Assembly (NCBI RefSeq): GCF_020423045.1
Contig: NZ_CP081943.1
Span: 2,418,001-2,482,000 of the forward strand
Direction of reading: 5' to 3'
Length of the DNA: 64,000 nucleotides
Source of the DNA: Pseudomonas sp. MM213
GTDB lineage: Bacteria; Pseudomonadota; Gammaproteobacteria; Pseudomonadales; Pseudomonadaceae
Position 1 is the stretch's first letter. The number at the start of each line of letters is the position of its first letter. Below, in pieces: positions 28,759-37,572 of this stretch. The notes beneath the pieces were generated by a model. That model had not been told where the DNA came from. It searched no databases and saw only the letters and a program-made list of their open reading frames with translations. The translations under genes and the position numbers were made by a program.

Positions 28759-29283
28759 CTACCAGATGACGGTCACTTTCAACAGGTCGGAATAGCGACT
28801 GACCCGGGGAATTTCCGCCAGCGGTTCGATGCGTGCATACAACGGTAAATCCACTGAACCGGTATCCGGCACACGGCCGCTCACCGGGACGTCCACCGCC
28901 AGCGGGATCAACCGCGCGGGGTCCTGATAGAGCCGATAGGGAATGGGTTTGCTGCCGGCGGAACCGGCCATGTAGCGCGTGTCACCGACGCCACCGTGCA
29001 GGCCGCCGTCGACCCGGAGTTGATAAGGGGTGTCGGGATTGCATTCGAGACGGGGCAGGCGCTCGTTCATCAGCGCCGCCGCCAAAGGCCCGGCGGGATC
29101 GTCCAGGCGCGCGGTATTGCCGAAGTCCAGCACCCCCAGTTGCTCGACGCCCGCTGTGCGTTGCTGGCCCACCACCTGACAACCGCGCAGCACGTCGACA
29201 CGCACGTGCACCTGAAGTTCTGCGGCCGACACTTGCGCACTGAGCATCACGCCCAAGACTGCACATGCAATGATTCCATTCAC
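28759..29283 (-). CDS. Spore-coat-U domain pilin subunit (first gene of the Csu-type operon)
   Basis: A 174-residue exported SCPU protein with signal AVLGVMLSAQVSAAELQ, Cys strand (VDVLRGCQVVGQ), ECNPDTPYQLRVDGGLHGG and terminal SRYSDLLKVTVIW. As first gene it holds the position of CsuA/B, the major subunit in Acinetobacter, but it is the most divergent of the four and lacks the longer Gly/Asn-rich surface of major pilins, so the assignment is open. The 280 bases upstream up to zapE carry no gene and should hold the operon promoter. Confidence 0.85.
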   Translation of the reverse strand: MNGIIACAVLGVMLSAQVSAAELQVHVRVDVLRGCQVVGQQRTAGVEQLGVLDFGNTARLDDPAGPLAAALMNERLPRLECNPDTPYQLRVDGGLHGGVGDTRYMAGSAGSKPIPYRLYQDPARLIPLAVDVPVSGRVPDTGSVDLPLYARIEPLAEIPRVSRYSDLLKVTVIW

Positions 29284-29563
29284 GGCCGATTCCTTGTGGG
29301 GGGGCTTCTAAAAATGCAGGTTAGCAACGCCCCGAGGATTTTCCAGTGGCCCGAAAAAAAATTGGATCCACCGAAGGAATGAGCTTTTATGTCGAATTGC
29401 TGGTAAACCCCGCAACCCCTACGCCCAATAAGCTGTACACACCGCACAATTCCGTCCAACTACACCCCACGCCCGTCGACACAACTGGAAGCAAATTTCC
29501 CCATTTGGTTACACTAGGCCGCCGCAGCTCGGGGAGCCTGCCTGACGATTACGGGGTGACACA

Positions 29564-30694
29564 GTGGCCGTTCGACCGCCCAACCGTTCGCGATTCACAC
29601 CACGCTGGCCCGCGCTGCGCCGCCTCTTCGGCAAGGCATCGACGGCCTCCGCCGCTCATTCAGCGATGGGGCGCGTGGTCCACGACTATTTCCGGCACAA
29701 GGCCCACGCACAGGGTTACACCCTCAGCCACAGCCAGCAGCGCGTGGTCGACTGCATGGCGCAGCACGCCGCGGCACTGCTCGGCACTTCGGCAAAAACG
29801 CTGCCGGGCCTTTATCTGTACGGCGCCGTGGGGCGTGGCAAGAGCTGGTTGCTCGACGGCTTTTTCCAGGCGCTGCCGATCGCGGAAAAACAGCGCCTGC
29901 ACTTCCACGAGTTTTTCGCTCGACTGCACCAAGGCATGTTCAGTCATCGCGATCACCCGGATGCGCTGGCGACGACGCTCGACGACTTGCTGAACGATTG
30001 TCGGGTGCTGTGTTTCGACGAGTTCCACGTCCACGACATTGGCGACGCGATGCTCATCGCGCGGCTGTTCAAGGCTCTGTTTCGCCGAGGCATTCTGCTG
30101 CTGGTGACCTCCAATTACCCGCCTGAGGGCTTGCTGCCAAACCCGCTCTACCACGCGCGCTTCAAACCGGTGATCGACCTGATCAATGCGCGCATGCAAG
30201 TCATGGAAGTCGGCGGCCCGCACGACTATCGCAGTCAGGCGAGAACCCACGCCCAGCAGTTGTTTACCCAGGGTCACTACGTCTGGCCGGCTACGCTGGC
30301 GCAACGTCAGGCACTGAACCTGCCCGAGCCCGATGCGCCGTCCATTCCTTTGCCCGTCGGCAACCGGCATCTTCCAGCCCGATATTGCGCAGGACGCACC
30401 ATCGGTTTCACCTTCGGCGATCTGTGCGACCACCCCACGGCGGTCATGGATTACCTGGAGCTGTGCCGACGTTTCGACCACTGGATCATCGATAAACTGC
30501 CCAACCTCGCCGACTGCTCGATTGCCGCGCAGCAGCGTTTCATCAATCTGGTGGACGTTTTGTACGACCAGGACAAGCACCTGATCCTGCTCGGCCACCG
30601 CTCGTTGCGCGAAAGCCTGGGCGGCGATGCCATTGACCTGGCGCGCACCCGCAGTCGATTGGGACAGTTGATGGAAGTCAGAGAACCGGCCTGA
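29564..30694 (+). CDS. zapE: ZapE/AFG1-family ATPase
   Basis: A 376-residue AAA-type ATPase of the ZapE (YhcM) family, which influences Z-ring behaviour in E. coli. Walker A is LYLYGAVGRGKSWLLDGFF (about 84), Walker B is RVLCFDEFHVHD (about 147), with the family motifs TSNYPPEGL and LAHR-like LLGHRSLRESL. The start is GTG after GGGGTGA. The N-terminal extension of about 35 basic residues is unusual for housekeeping ZapE. Pseudomonads normally carry another zapE in the cell-division region, so this is probably a paralogue. Confidence 0.85.
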   Translation: MAVRPPNRSRFTPRWPALRRLFGKASTASAAHSAMGRVVHDYFRHKAHAQGYTLSHSQQRVVDCMAQHAAALLGTSAKTLPGLYLYGAVGRGKSWLLDGFFQALPIAEKQRLHFHEFFARLHQGMFSHRDHPDALATTLDDLLNDCRVLCFDEFHVHDIGDAMLIARLFKALFRRGILLLVTSNYPPEGLLPNPLYHARFKPVIDLINARMQVMEVGGPHDYRSQARTHAQQLFTQGHYVWPATLAQRQALNLPEPDAPSIPLPVGNRHLPARYCAGRTIGFTFGDLCDHPTAVMDYLELCRRFDHWIIDKLPNLADCSIAAQQRFINLVDVLYDQDKHLILLGHRSLRESLGGDAIDLARTRSRLGQLMEVREPA

Positions 30695-30735
30695 AAACCG
30701 GATTGGCGGTGCAGCATCTATCGCTTTCGTCGGAT

Positions 30736-30829
30736 CGCCGCCATCGCGAGCAGGCTCGCTCCCACAGTTGACCGCGTACATCCAGATAACCAGGTCTAAT
30801 GTGGGAGCGAGCCTGCTCGCGATGGCGGT
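30736..30829. repeat. REP doublet (TGTGGGAGC subtype)
   Basis: CGCCATCGCGAGCAGGCTCG and complement flank a linker lacking the GACAT motif. It lies between zapE and the LRR-kinase gene and may terminate zapE transcription. Confidence 0.85.
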
Positions 30830-30913
30830 CTGACAGCCACCCGGGTTTTACCGCTATCATGTCGCCCTTTATCGGGCCTCGCGCCCTACCTTCGATCAAT
30901 AGCGAATCTGATC

Positions 30914-32215
30914 ATGGATACCCTTGCCCAACTGCGCGCCGGCCTGCTGGCTGGCACCACTCGCCTGGACCTGGCCGCCGACCTGACGGAGTTCCCCCGG
31001 GAAATCCTCGACCTGGCGGATTCGCTGGAGGTGCTCAACCTCAGTGGCAACGCGTTGCGCAGCCTGCCGGACGACTTTCATCGCCTGACCCGTTTGCGCG
31101 TGTTGTTCTGCGACCGCAACCAGTTCAGCGAACTGCCTGCCTGCCTCGGCCAGTGCCCCGCACTGACCATGGTCGGTTTCAAGGCCAACCGCATCGAAAC
31201 CGTACCGGGCGCCGCGCTGCCGCCGTTGTTGCGCTGGTTGATCCTGACCGACAACCGCATCAGCGAATTGCCGACCGAGCTGGGCGAACGCCCGTATCTG
31301 CAAAAACTGATGCTGGCCGGTAACCGCCTGCGGTGCTTGCCCCAGAGCCTGAGCAATTGCCATCGCCTCGAGCTGACCCGCATCGCCGCCAACCAGTTGA
31401 CCGAGTTGCCCTCCTGGTTGCTGACCCTGCCGAGCCTGACCTGGCTGGCCTATGCCGGCAATCCGCTGGAAACCGAAGCCGATGCCGCCGCGCTCGATGC
31501 CACGCCGACGATTCCCTGGTCTCAGTTGAGCCTTGAACAGAAGCTGGGCGAAGGCGCTTCCGGTGTCATTCATCAGGCGTTGTGGAAGCAGGCAACGCCG
31601 GTCGCGGTCAAACTCTACAAGGGCGAAATGACCAGCGATGGCTCGCCGCTGCATGAAATGAACGCCTGCATCACCGCCGGCCTTCACCCCAACCTGATCC
31701 GGGTCGAAGGACGGATTGTCGAGCATCCGCAGGCCCAGGCCGGGTTGGTCATGGAGTTGATCGACCCGAGCTATCGCAACCTCGCCGGGTTGCCGAGCCT
31801 GGAGTCCTGCAGCCGCGATGTCTACGCCAGCGATACCCGGTTCAGCGCCGATGTGGCCTTGCGGATCGCTTGTGGCATCGCGTCGGTGGCCGAGCATTTG
31901 CACCGCCAGGGCATCACCCACGGCGACCTCTATGGCCACAATATTCTATGGAACGAGCACGGCGATTGTCTGTTGGGGGACTTTGGCGCAGCGTCTTTCC
32001 ACGCGACCGAGGACAGCCTTGAAACCCGTGCATTGCAGCGGATCGAGGTGCGCGCGTTTGGTGTTCTGTTGGGGGAATTGCTGGAGCGGATCGACTCGGG
32101 GCTGAGTGATCAGGCGCGGGTGAAGCTGGAGGATTTGCAGCAGCGTTGCTGCCAGCCGAAAGTGCTGGCGCGGCCGGGGTTCAGCGAGATTGTGCGGGAG
32201 TTGAACGGCTGGTGA
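30914..32215 (+). CDS. Leucine-rich-repeat protein fused to a protein kinase-like domain
   Basis: A 433-residue cytoplasmic protein. Residues 15-200 hold about seven leucine-rich repeats of the LxxLxLxxNxLxxLP kind (LEVLNLSGNALRSLPDDF, LRWLILTDNRISELPTEL). Residues 208-433 are a Ser/Thr-kinase-like domain: glycine loop KLGEGASGVIHQA, ATP lysine VAVKLYKG, catalytic loop ITHGDLYGHNIL (HGD for the usual HRD) and LGDFGAAS. All residues needed for ATP and Mg binding appear present. The gene is monocistronic between REP doublets. Its target is unknown. Confidence 0.88.
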   Translation: MDTLAQLRAGLLAGTTRLDLAADLTEFPREILDLADSLEVLNLSGNALRSLPDDFHRLTRLRVLFCDRNQFSELPACLGQCPALTMVGFKANRIETVPGAALPPLLRWLILTDNRISELPTELGERPYLQKLMLAGNRLRCLPQSLSNCHRLELTRIAANQLTELPSWLLTLPSLTWLAYAGNPLETEADAAALDATPTIPWSQLSLEQKLGEGASGVIHQALWKQATPVAVKLYKGEMTSDGSPLHEMNACITAGLHPNLIRVEGRIVEHPQAQAGLVMELIDPSYRNLAGLPSLESCSRDVYASDTRFSADVALRIACGIASVAEHLHRQGITHGDLYGHNILWNEHGDCLLGDFGAASFHATEDSLETRALQRIEVRAFGVLLGELLERIDSGLSDQARVKLEDLQQRCCQPKVLARPGFSEIVRELNGW

Positions 32216-32230
32216 CCGCTGCGCGGTCAA

Positions 32231-32303
32231 TCGCTAGCAGGCTAGCTCCCACAATTGACCGGTGTTCACAATCCAGTGTGGGAGCTAGCCTGCTAGCGAA
32301 AGC
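32231..32303. repeat. REP doublet (CTAGC-centred subtype)
   Basis: CGCTAGCAGGCTAGCTCCCA and its inverse surround a short linker. It lies between the convergent LRR-kinase and YebC-family genes. Confidence 0.85.
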
Positions 32304-32323
32304 GGTATCACTGAAGAAGCAAA

Positions 32324-33028
32324 TTACCCAGCCAGACCGACAAACATGTCCTGCACATCATCGTGGTTGTCGAGGCCTTCCAGGAACGCTTCAACCTCAG
32401 CCATCTGCTCGTCGCTCAGGCCGCTGACCGGGTTCTTCGGCTTGTAGCCCAGCTTCGCCGACAACACGGTGAAACCCTGCTCAGGCAAGGCTTTCTGCAC
32501 CGAATCCAGATCGGTCGCTTCGGTGATGAACAGGGTGGCGCCGTCATCGGCAGGTTCGAAATCCTGCGCGCCGGCTTCGATAGCGGCCATTTCCGGATCG
32601 GCATCCGGGCTGTCCGGGGACGCCTCGATCATGCCCACATGGTCAAAGTCCCACGCAACGGAACCGGAGGCGCCGAGCTGGCCCTTGCGGAACGCGACGC
32701 GGATTTCAGCGACGGTGCGGTTGATGTTGTCGGTCACGCATTCAACGATCAGCGGCACCTGGTGCGGCGCGAACCCTTCGTAAGTCACGCGATGGTATTG
32801 CACGGTTTCGCCGAGCTGGCCGGAGCCCTTCTTGATCGCACGTTCCAGGGTTTCGCGGGGCATCGACGCCTTTTTTGCCTGTTCGACCACCAGACGCAGG
32901 TGTGCGTTGGTGGCGGTATCGGCACCGTTACGCGCAGCAATGGTGATTTCTTTCACCAGTTTGCCGAAGATCTTGCCCTTGGCGTTGGCTGCCGCTTCTT
33001 TGTGTTTAACCTTCCACTGTGCGCCCAT
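32324..33028 (-). CDS. YebC/PmpR (TACO1)-family protein
   Basis: A 234-residue protein beginning [20 protein letters not shown] with the family core [20 protein letters not shown] and [20 protein letters not shown]. The family comprises YebC-type transcription regulators and translation factors that relieve ribosome stalling. The N-terminus differs from the classical MAGHSKWANIKHRK form, so this is the second (YeeN-like) paralogue and not the ruvC-linked yebC. It appears monocistronic. Confidence 0.9.
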   Translation of the reverse strand: MGAQWKVKHKEAAANAKGKIFGKLVKEITIAARNGADTATNAHLRLVVEQAKKASMPRETLERAIKKGSGQLGETVQYHRVTYEGFAPHQVPLIVECVTDNINRTVAEIRVAFRKGQLGASGSVAWDFDHVGMIEASPDSPDADPEMAAIEAGAQDFEPADDGATLFITEATDLDSVQKALPEQGFTVLSAKLGYKPKNPVSGLSDEQMAEVEAFLEGLDNHDDVQDMFVGLAG

Positions 33029-33247
33029 TACTCACTCTCTTATCTATGGCGCCGAGACATCTATTGGCCGACGCTTTGCGCAAGTTTATACGGCCTAAAG
33101 TTGGCAATCGACCAAAAAATCCATCCTGTCGAATCGACTTCTTCACCGCTGGTTGTAGGGCGATTCTGAAACGTCGATTTGCGGTGACCATAAAGGCCCA
33201 CGGTTTCGTACCCTCTGTGCCCGTACTCCCTGGCAGAAGCGCGATCG

Positions 33248-34576
33248 ATGCACAACGACAAGGAAAGTCCCTTCACCCTGACACTGCTGGAAGCCGATTT
33301 GAGTTGGCAGGTGGTTCAGTTCAGTGGCCATGAAGCGCTCAACCAGCCCTATCGATTCGATATCGAAGTGATCGGCCTGTCACCGGCGATGAGCCCGGAT
33401 CGCCTGTTGCAACAACCGGTGTTCCTCAGTCTGACGCAAGGCCTTGGTATTCATGGCGTCGTCCACAGCGCCAGCCACGAACATCGCGGCCCGCACTGGA
33501 TCGGGTACAGGCTGGTGGTGGTGCCCTGGCTGCAAAACCTCGACCGGCAGCGTTGCCGCCGGGTGTTTCATCAACTCAATGTGCCAGCGATCCTGCGCCA
33601 GTTACTCGCAGAAAACTCAGTGCCCGAAGACAGCTATCGTTTTGAGCTGCCGAACGGACGTTATCCCGCCAGGCCGTTTTGCATTCAGTTTGACGAGAGC
33701 GACCTGACGTTCCTGCAACGTCTGTGCGAAGAAGAAGGCATCCACTATCACTTCGAACATCGATGCGACGGCCATGTGCTGGTGCTCGCGGATGACTGCC
33801 TGAGTTTCCCCCAGGAACCGCTGCTGACGCCGTTTCATGGCGACACTCCCGAGCACGCGAACGGGCCGGTGATCAACGAACTGTTCCAGCGGCACACCTC
33901 GCCGCCACTCTGCGCGCACCCCGCCCCGCCACCGCTCGATCGCGAACGGCTCAGCCGCCGAATACTCGAGCGCTTGCGCTGTCTGCATCGGCAGATACAG
34001 GGTCAAAGCAATCACAGCGAATTGCGCAGCGGACGCATCGTGCAAGTGTCGGAACATCCGTTGCAGAACTTCAACGATCAATGGCTGCTGACCGAGCTCT
34101 GTCATCAGGGACAGCAACCGTCGATTCTCGCCCCGGCCACCACCGACATGAGCCGGCGTTACAGCAATCAGTTCACCGCCATTGCGTGGTCAACGGTGTT
34201 CCGCCCCGCGCTGACACACGCCAGGCCCGACATTCCGGGCTTCCAGACCGCGCGGGTGCTCGGCCCGGTCGGCCAGCCTGCGGTGCTCGATGAACAAGGC
34301 CGGGTACAGGTCAGGTTGTGGCCCACCCCGGAGTCCGATGACGATGAATCCCCCGGCCTTTGGCTGCCCCTGGCTCTCGCAACAGCGGACGGTCGGATCG
34401 ATCCGTCGAAGCTGCCGGTCGCCGGCACCGAGGTGTTCATCAGTTTTCTCGACAGCGATCCGGACCGCCCGGTGTTGTGCGCGACGGCGAGCCATCCGCC
34501 AGCGCCTCGAACCACCCGCCAACCACGCGGCGATGACCGGCTGCTGCTCGATTGGCTGATCAACCGTCAGGCCTGA
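33248..34576 (+). CDS. Orphan short VgrG-like type VI secretion spike protein
   Basis: A 442-residue protein with the VgrG N-terminal gp27-like module (SPFTLTLLEADLSWQVVQFS, FDESDLTFLQRLCEEEGIHY) and an OB/gp5-like module near 330-420 (VLDEQGRVQVRLWPTPESDD, GTEVFISFLDSDPDRPVLC). The beta-helical needle that follows in full VgrG proteins (usually over 600 residues) is missing and no effector, PAAR, Hcp or immunity gene follows. The next gene is convergent and unrelated. It may be a shortened relic or a small spike used with a distant T6SS. Confidence 0.85.
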   Translation: MHNDKESPFTLTLLEADLSWQVVQFSGHEALNQPYRFDIEVIGLSPAMSPDRLLQQPVFLSLTQGLGIHGVVHSASHEHRGPHWIGYRLVVVPWLQNLDRQRCRRVFHQLNVPAILRQLLAENSVPEDSYRFELPNGRYPARPFCIQFDESDLTFLQRLCEEEGIHYHFEHRCDGHVLVLADDCLSFPQEPLLTPFHGDTPEHANGPVINELFQRHTSPPLCAHPAPPPLDRERLSRRILERLRCLHRQIQGQSNHSELRSGRIVQVSEHPLQNFNDQWLLTELCHQGQQPSILAPATTDMSRRYSNQFTAIAWSTVFRPALTHARPDIPGFQTARVLGPVGQPAVLDEQGRVQVRLWPTPESDDDESPGLWLPLALATADGRIDPSKLPVAGTEVFISFLDSDPDRPVLCATASHPPAPRTTRQPRGDDRLLLDWLINRQA

Positions 34577-35968
34577 TCAGCCCTTGTCCGCCTTGCCCGC
34601 TGCCGCCGCGAATTTCGCCAGGCGCACGTCCAGATGCCGTGGCCGACGCCCGTGATCTTCGGCACGCTCCTTGCGGCGGATGGCGTTGCGCACCATCAGC
34701 GAACCGAGGTAGCGAATCGGCTCCGGCGGAAAGAAGCCCAACGGACCGTTGACCAGCGGTGAACGGGTCCAGGCATTGTCGAGTCCCTGAACCATCGAAG
34801 CGAGAATCTGCCCGCCCATGTGACAGGGCCCGACCCCGCTGCCGGAATAACCGAAGCCGTAGAACACATTCCCGTGGGCGCTCATCTGGCCGAAGAACGG
34901 TAAACCGGTGACCGAGCGATCCGACGGACCGTTCCACGTCGCTTCGACTTTGACCTCGGCAAACGCCGGAAAAAACTCGCTGAGGCTGTGCTGCAACAGG
35001 CCTGCATAGGGCGACGGCTGATCGAACACCGGCAGCATCCGGCCACCGTAGGCAAACGTGTTGCCGCCCTTGCCGAGCATGATCCGGCCGTCCGGGGTGT
35101 TGTGGTAGTAGTGCACGAAAATCCGTGAATCGAGCACCGTGACACCGCTGGTCAAACCGATCTGGTCGAGCAGGTCCGGCCGTGCTTCGGTGATCAGCAT
35201 GTCGCTGGAGACAATCGCCACACTGCGCTCGAACTGCGGGAACGCGCGGGCCATCCACGCGTTCATCGCCAGCACCACCCGGTCCGCACGGACAGTGCCG
35301 TGCGGGGTCTGGATCCCTGCCGGTTTGCCCTCTTCCAGTCCGGTCATCGCGGTGTTCTCATGAATCCTCACGCCCAACTGCAACGCCACCCGGCGCAAAC
35401 CACGCACCAGTTTGCCCGGTTGCACGCTGGCGGCGGCCGGTGAAAACCAGCCTTCCAGGTGTTTTCGGGAACCGGCCATGCGCTGCACATCCGCCACCGG
35501 CCGTTGCGTGAACGAGTTGATGCCGTGGCGTTCGAGCGCGGCGATCACCGCGTCGGTCGAGCCGCATTGGGCGCGGTTGGTCGCGGTGTAGAGCGTGCCG
35601 TCGAGGCGGTAATCGGCGTCCACGCCGTACTGTTCGCAGAAGGTGCCGATCGCATGAATACTGCGCTCGGATTCCTTGACCAGCCGCACCGCCTCTTCGA
35701 CGCCGAACAACCTTTCCAGGGTGAAATACTTGGCCGACCACGACAGCGCACAACCGCCGTTGCGGCCGCTGGCGCCGGCACCACAGATGTCGGCTTCGAT
35801 CAGCAACACATCCAGTTCCGGGTTCTGCTCCTTGAGCATGATCGCGGTCCACAAACCGGTGTAGCCACCGCCGACGATGCAGACATCGGCGCGGGTGTCG
35901 CCGGGCAAAGGTTCGCACGGCGCGCACGACTCAGCCGCCAGCGCCTGTTCCAGCCAGAAAGGTCTCAT
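34577..35968 (-). CDS. FAD-dependent amine oxidoreductase linked to aminoethylphosphonate use
   Basis: A 463-residue DAO-superfamily flavoprotein (ADVCIVGGGYTGLWTAIMLK near residue 28; GYSGSGVGPCHMGGQI near 390) resembling gamma-glutamylputrescine oxidase. It is adjacent to a GlpT-type transporter and to phnW/phnX. FAD enzymes recurrent in such clusters (the PbfC/PbfD types) oxidise AEP or N-methyl-AEP to phosphonoacetaldehyde, and this is the likely role by context. Its stop abuts the convergent vgrG stop with no gap. Confidence 0.85.
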   Translation of the reverse strand: MRPFWLEQALAAESCAPCEPLPGDTRADVCIVGGGYTGLWTAIMLKEQNPELDVLLIEADICGAGASGRNGGCALSWSAKYFTLERLFGVEEAVRLVKESERSIHAIGTFCEQYGVDADYRLDGTLYTATNRAQCGSTDAVIAALERHGINSFTQRPVADVQRMAGSRKHLEGWFSPAAASVQPGKLVRGLRRVALQLGVRIHENTAMTGLEEGKPAGIQTPHGTVRADRVVLAMNAWMARAFPQFERSVAIVSSDMLITEARPDLLDQIGLTSGVTVLDSRIFVHYYHNTPDGRIMLGKGGNTFAYGGRMLPVFDQPSPYAGLLQHSLSEFFPAFAEVKVEATWNGPSDRSVTGLPFFGQMSAHGNVFYGFGYSGSGVGPCHMGGQILASMVQGLDNAWTRSPLVNGPLGFFPPEPIRYLGSLMVRNAIRRKERAEDHGRRPRHLDVRLAKFAAAAGKADKG

Positions 35969-35978
35969 CGGTATTTCC

Positions 35979-37304
35979 TCAGGTACGCAGGGGTTTGACG
36001 CTCATCGGCCGGTTCGGCACGAATGCAGTTTCGCCACGCAGGCCAGCCGGGCGGCTATTCCAGTAGGGGATCAGCACCAGCGCTGAAAACAAGGCGCAGC
36101 CGGCGAAGATAATGAACACGGTGACCGAGTCGAAGTAGCCCGGCAGCAAACCGCCGAGAATCGCCCCGACCGAGCCGCAACCGTTGACGAAGCCCGCCGA
36201 CGTGGCGCCGGCCTTGGCGGTGCCGAAATCGATGGCCGCCGCGCCGCTGATCATCGAGTCCGGTCCGTACAGCGTCAGGCCCATCACGAACAGCAGCGCC
36301 ACCACCAGCATCACACTGCCGGTGTGCAAGGCGCCCATGAACAACGCCAGCGAAACGGTCAATGCAAGCAAACTGATCACGCAGGCCGGCATGCGTCGGG
36401 CGCCGAACAGTTTGTCCGAGGCCAGCCCGAGCAGGATCGGCCCAAGCAACCCGGCCAGTTCGAACGCCGTCGGGATGATCGCCGCACCGACCTTGCCCAC
36501 GGTTGGCATCTGCTCGAAAACGATCACCGGCCCCCACAACAGAATCGCGTAGCGCGCCGGTTTCAGCAGGAAGTACGCGAGCCCGAGAACCAGCACCGTG
36601 CGGTTGCGCAGGATTTCCTTCAGCGGTTCCAGCACGCTGATCTTGCTTTGCGCATGCGCCTCTTCGGCGGTCATCTCTGGTTCCGGTTCGATCGCTGGCA
36701 AGCCAACGTCTTGCGGTTTGTTGCGTTGCAAAATAAAAAACAGCACGGCGACCAGCCCAACCACCGCCGCACTGGAAAAGAACGCCGCATGCCAGCTACC
36801 GATGAGCGTGTACGCCCACCAACCGGCAAACGGCGACGCCACGAGCCCGCCAAAGGCATAGCAGGAACTCCATAAACCCAGCACTCGCCCGCGCTGTTCG
36901 GCGGGGAAGAAACTGCCGATGTTCTTGCACAGCCCCGACCATCCGGTGGACTGGGCCAGCCCTTGAATCAGCATGCAGGTAGCGAAAATCGGTAACGTTG
37001 CGAAGCTGCCCATCACCAGCGCAGCCGCAGCGGAAATCAGCAAGCCGCCGAGCACCACGACCCTTGGGCCAAAGCGGTCGGCGAGGATGCCCCAGGTGAA
37101 TTGGCCGATGGCGTAGGCCGCGAGATAGATGGCGTCGAGGTTGGCCATGGCCATTTTGTCGAGCATGAAGGTGGGGTCTTCGGCGATCCCCAGTTTGGCC
37201 ACGGAAAAGGCTTTGCGGGTGAAGTAGAAAGCGGCGTAGGCGAGCCAGGTGATCGCGAAGATCTGCACGCGCCAACGCTTGATGGTGCCGATGTGCTTGT
37301 TCAT
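35979..37304 (-). CDS. MFS transporter of the organophosphate:phosphate (GlpT/UhpC) type, probable AEP permease
   Basis: A 441-residue protein with about twelve transmembrane segments. Family signatures include YAAFYFTRKAFSVAK in the first loop and LCKNIGSFFPAEQRGRVLGL. GlpT-family proteins carry phosphorylated solutes, and the position between the FAD oxidoreductase (10 bases downstream) and LysR/phnWX suggests uptake of 2-aminoethylphosphonate or an N-alkyl form. I start at MNKHIGTIKRW; the longer frame adds 25 unlikely residues. Confidence 0.88.
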   Translation of the reverse strand: MNKHIGTIKRWRVQIFAITWLAYAAFYFTRKAFSVAKLGIAEDPTFMLDKMAMANLDAIYLAAYAIGQFTWGILADRFGPRVVVLGGLLISAAAALVMGSFATLPIFATCMLIQGLAQSTGWSGLCKNIGSFFPAEQRGRVLGLWSSCYAFGGLVASPFAGWWAYTLIGSWHAAFFSSAAVVGLVAVLFFILQRNKPQDVGLPAIEPEPEMTAEEAHAQSKISVLEPLKEILRNRTVLVLGLAYFLLKPARYAILLWGPVIVFEQMPTVGKVGAAIIPTAFELAGLLGPILLGLASDKLFGARRMPACVISLLALTVSLALFMGALHTGSVMLVVALLFVMGLTLYGPDSMISGAAAIDFGTAKAGATSAGFVNGCGSVGAILGGLLPGYFDSVTVFIIFAGCALFSALVLIPYWNSRPAGLRGETAFVPNRPMSVKPLRT

Positions 37305-37572
37305 TGTGGTTCTGACCTCAGGGTGTGAGTGTGCCGGCAGAATTGGAAGAAAACGCCTGTGTTTTTTATTGTTGAGCACTGCGATATCGCTGCGTCCCTT
37401 TGGCGATACCGGTCAGATGAGTCCTGCTGTTGCACGCGCAGGCTCATGGTCACGGAGGCTGTTCGACTGACCAGTCACCGCGACTGGAGCCGATAAAAAC
37501 AATTACTGATTAATAAGTGAAATCGATTTATCGTATTTCCAATATAAGCCCAGCTTGTTACTGGAGGTTTCG

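Noticed and set aside
29346..29993. Open frame between the pilus operon and zapE
   Set aside because: It runs into zapE in another frame, its translation is low in recognisable features, and the zapE frame has intact Walker motifs.
33248..34576. Part of a complete type VI secretion cluster
   Set aside because: No other T6SS component occurs in the window. The gene is flanked by unrelated genes.
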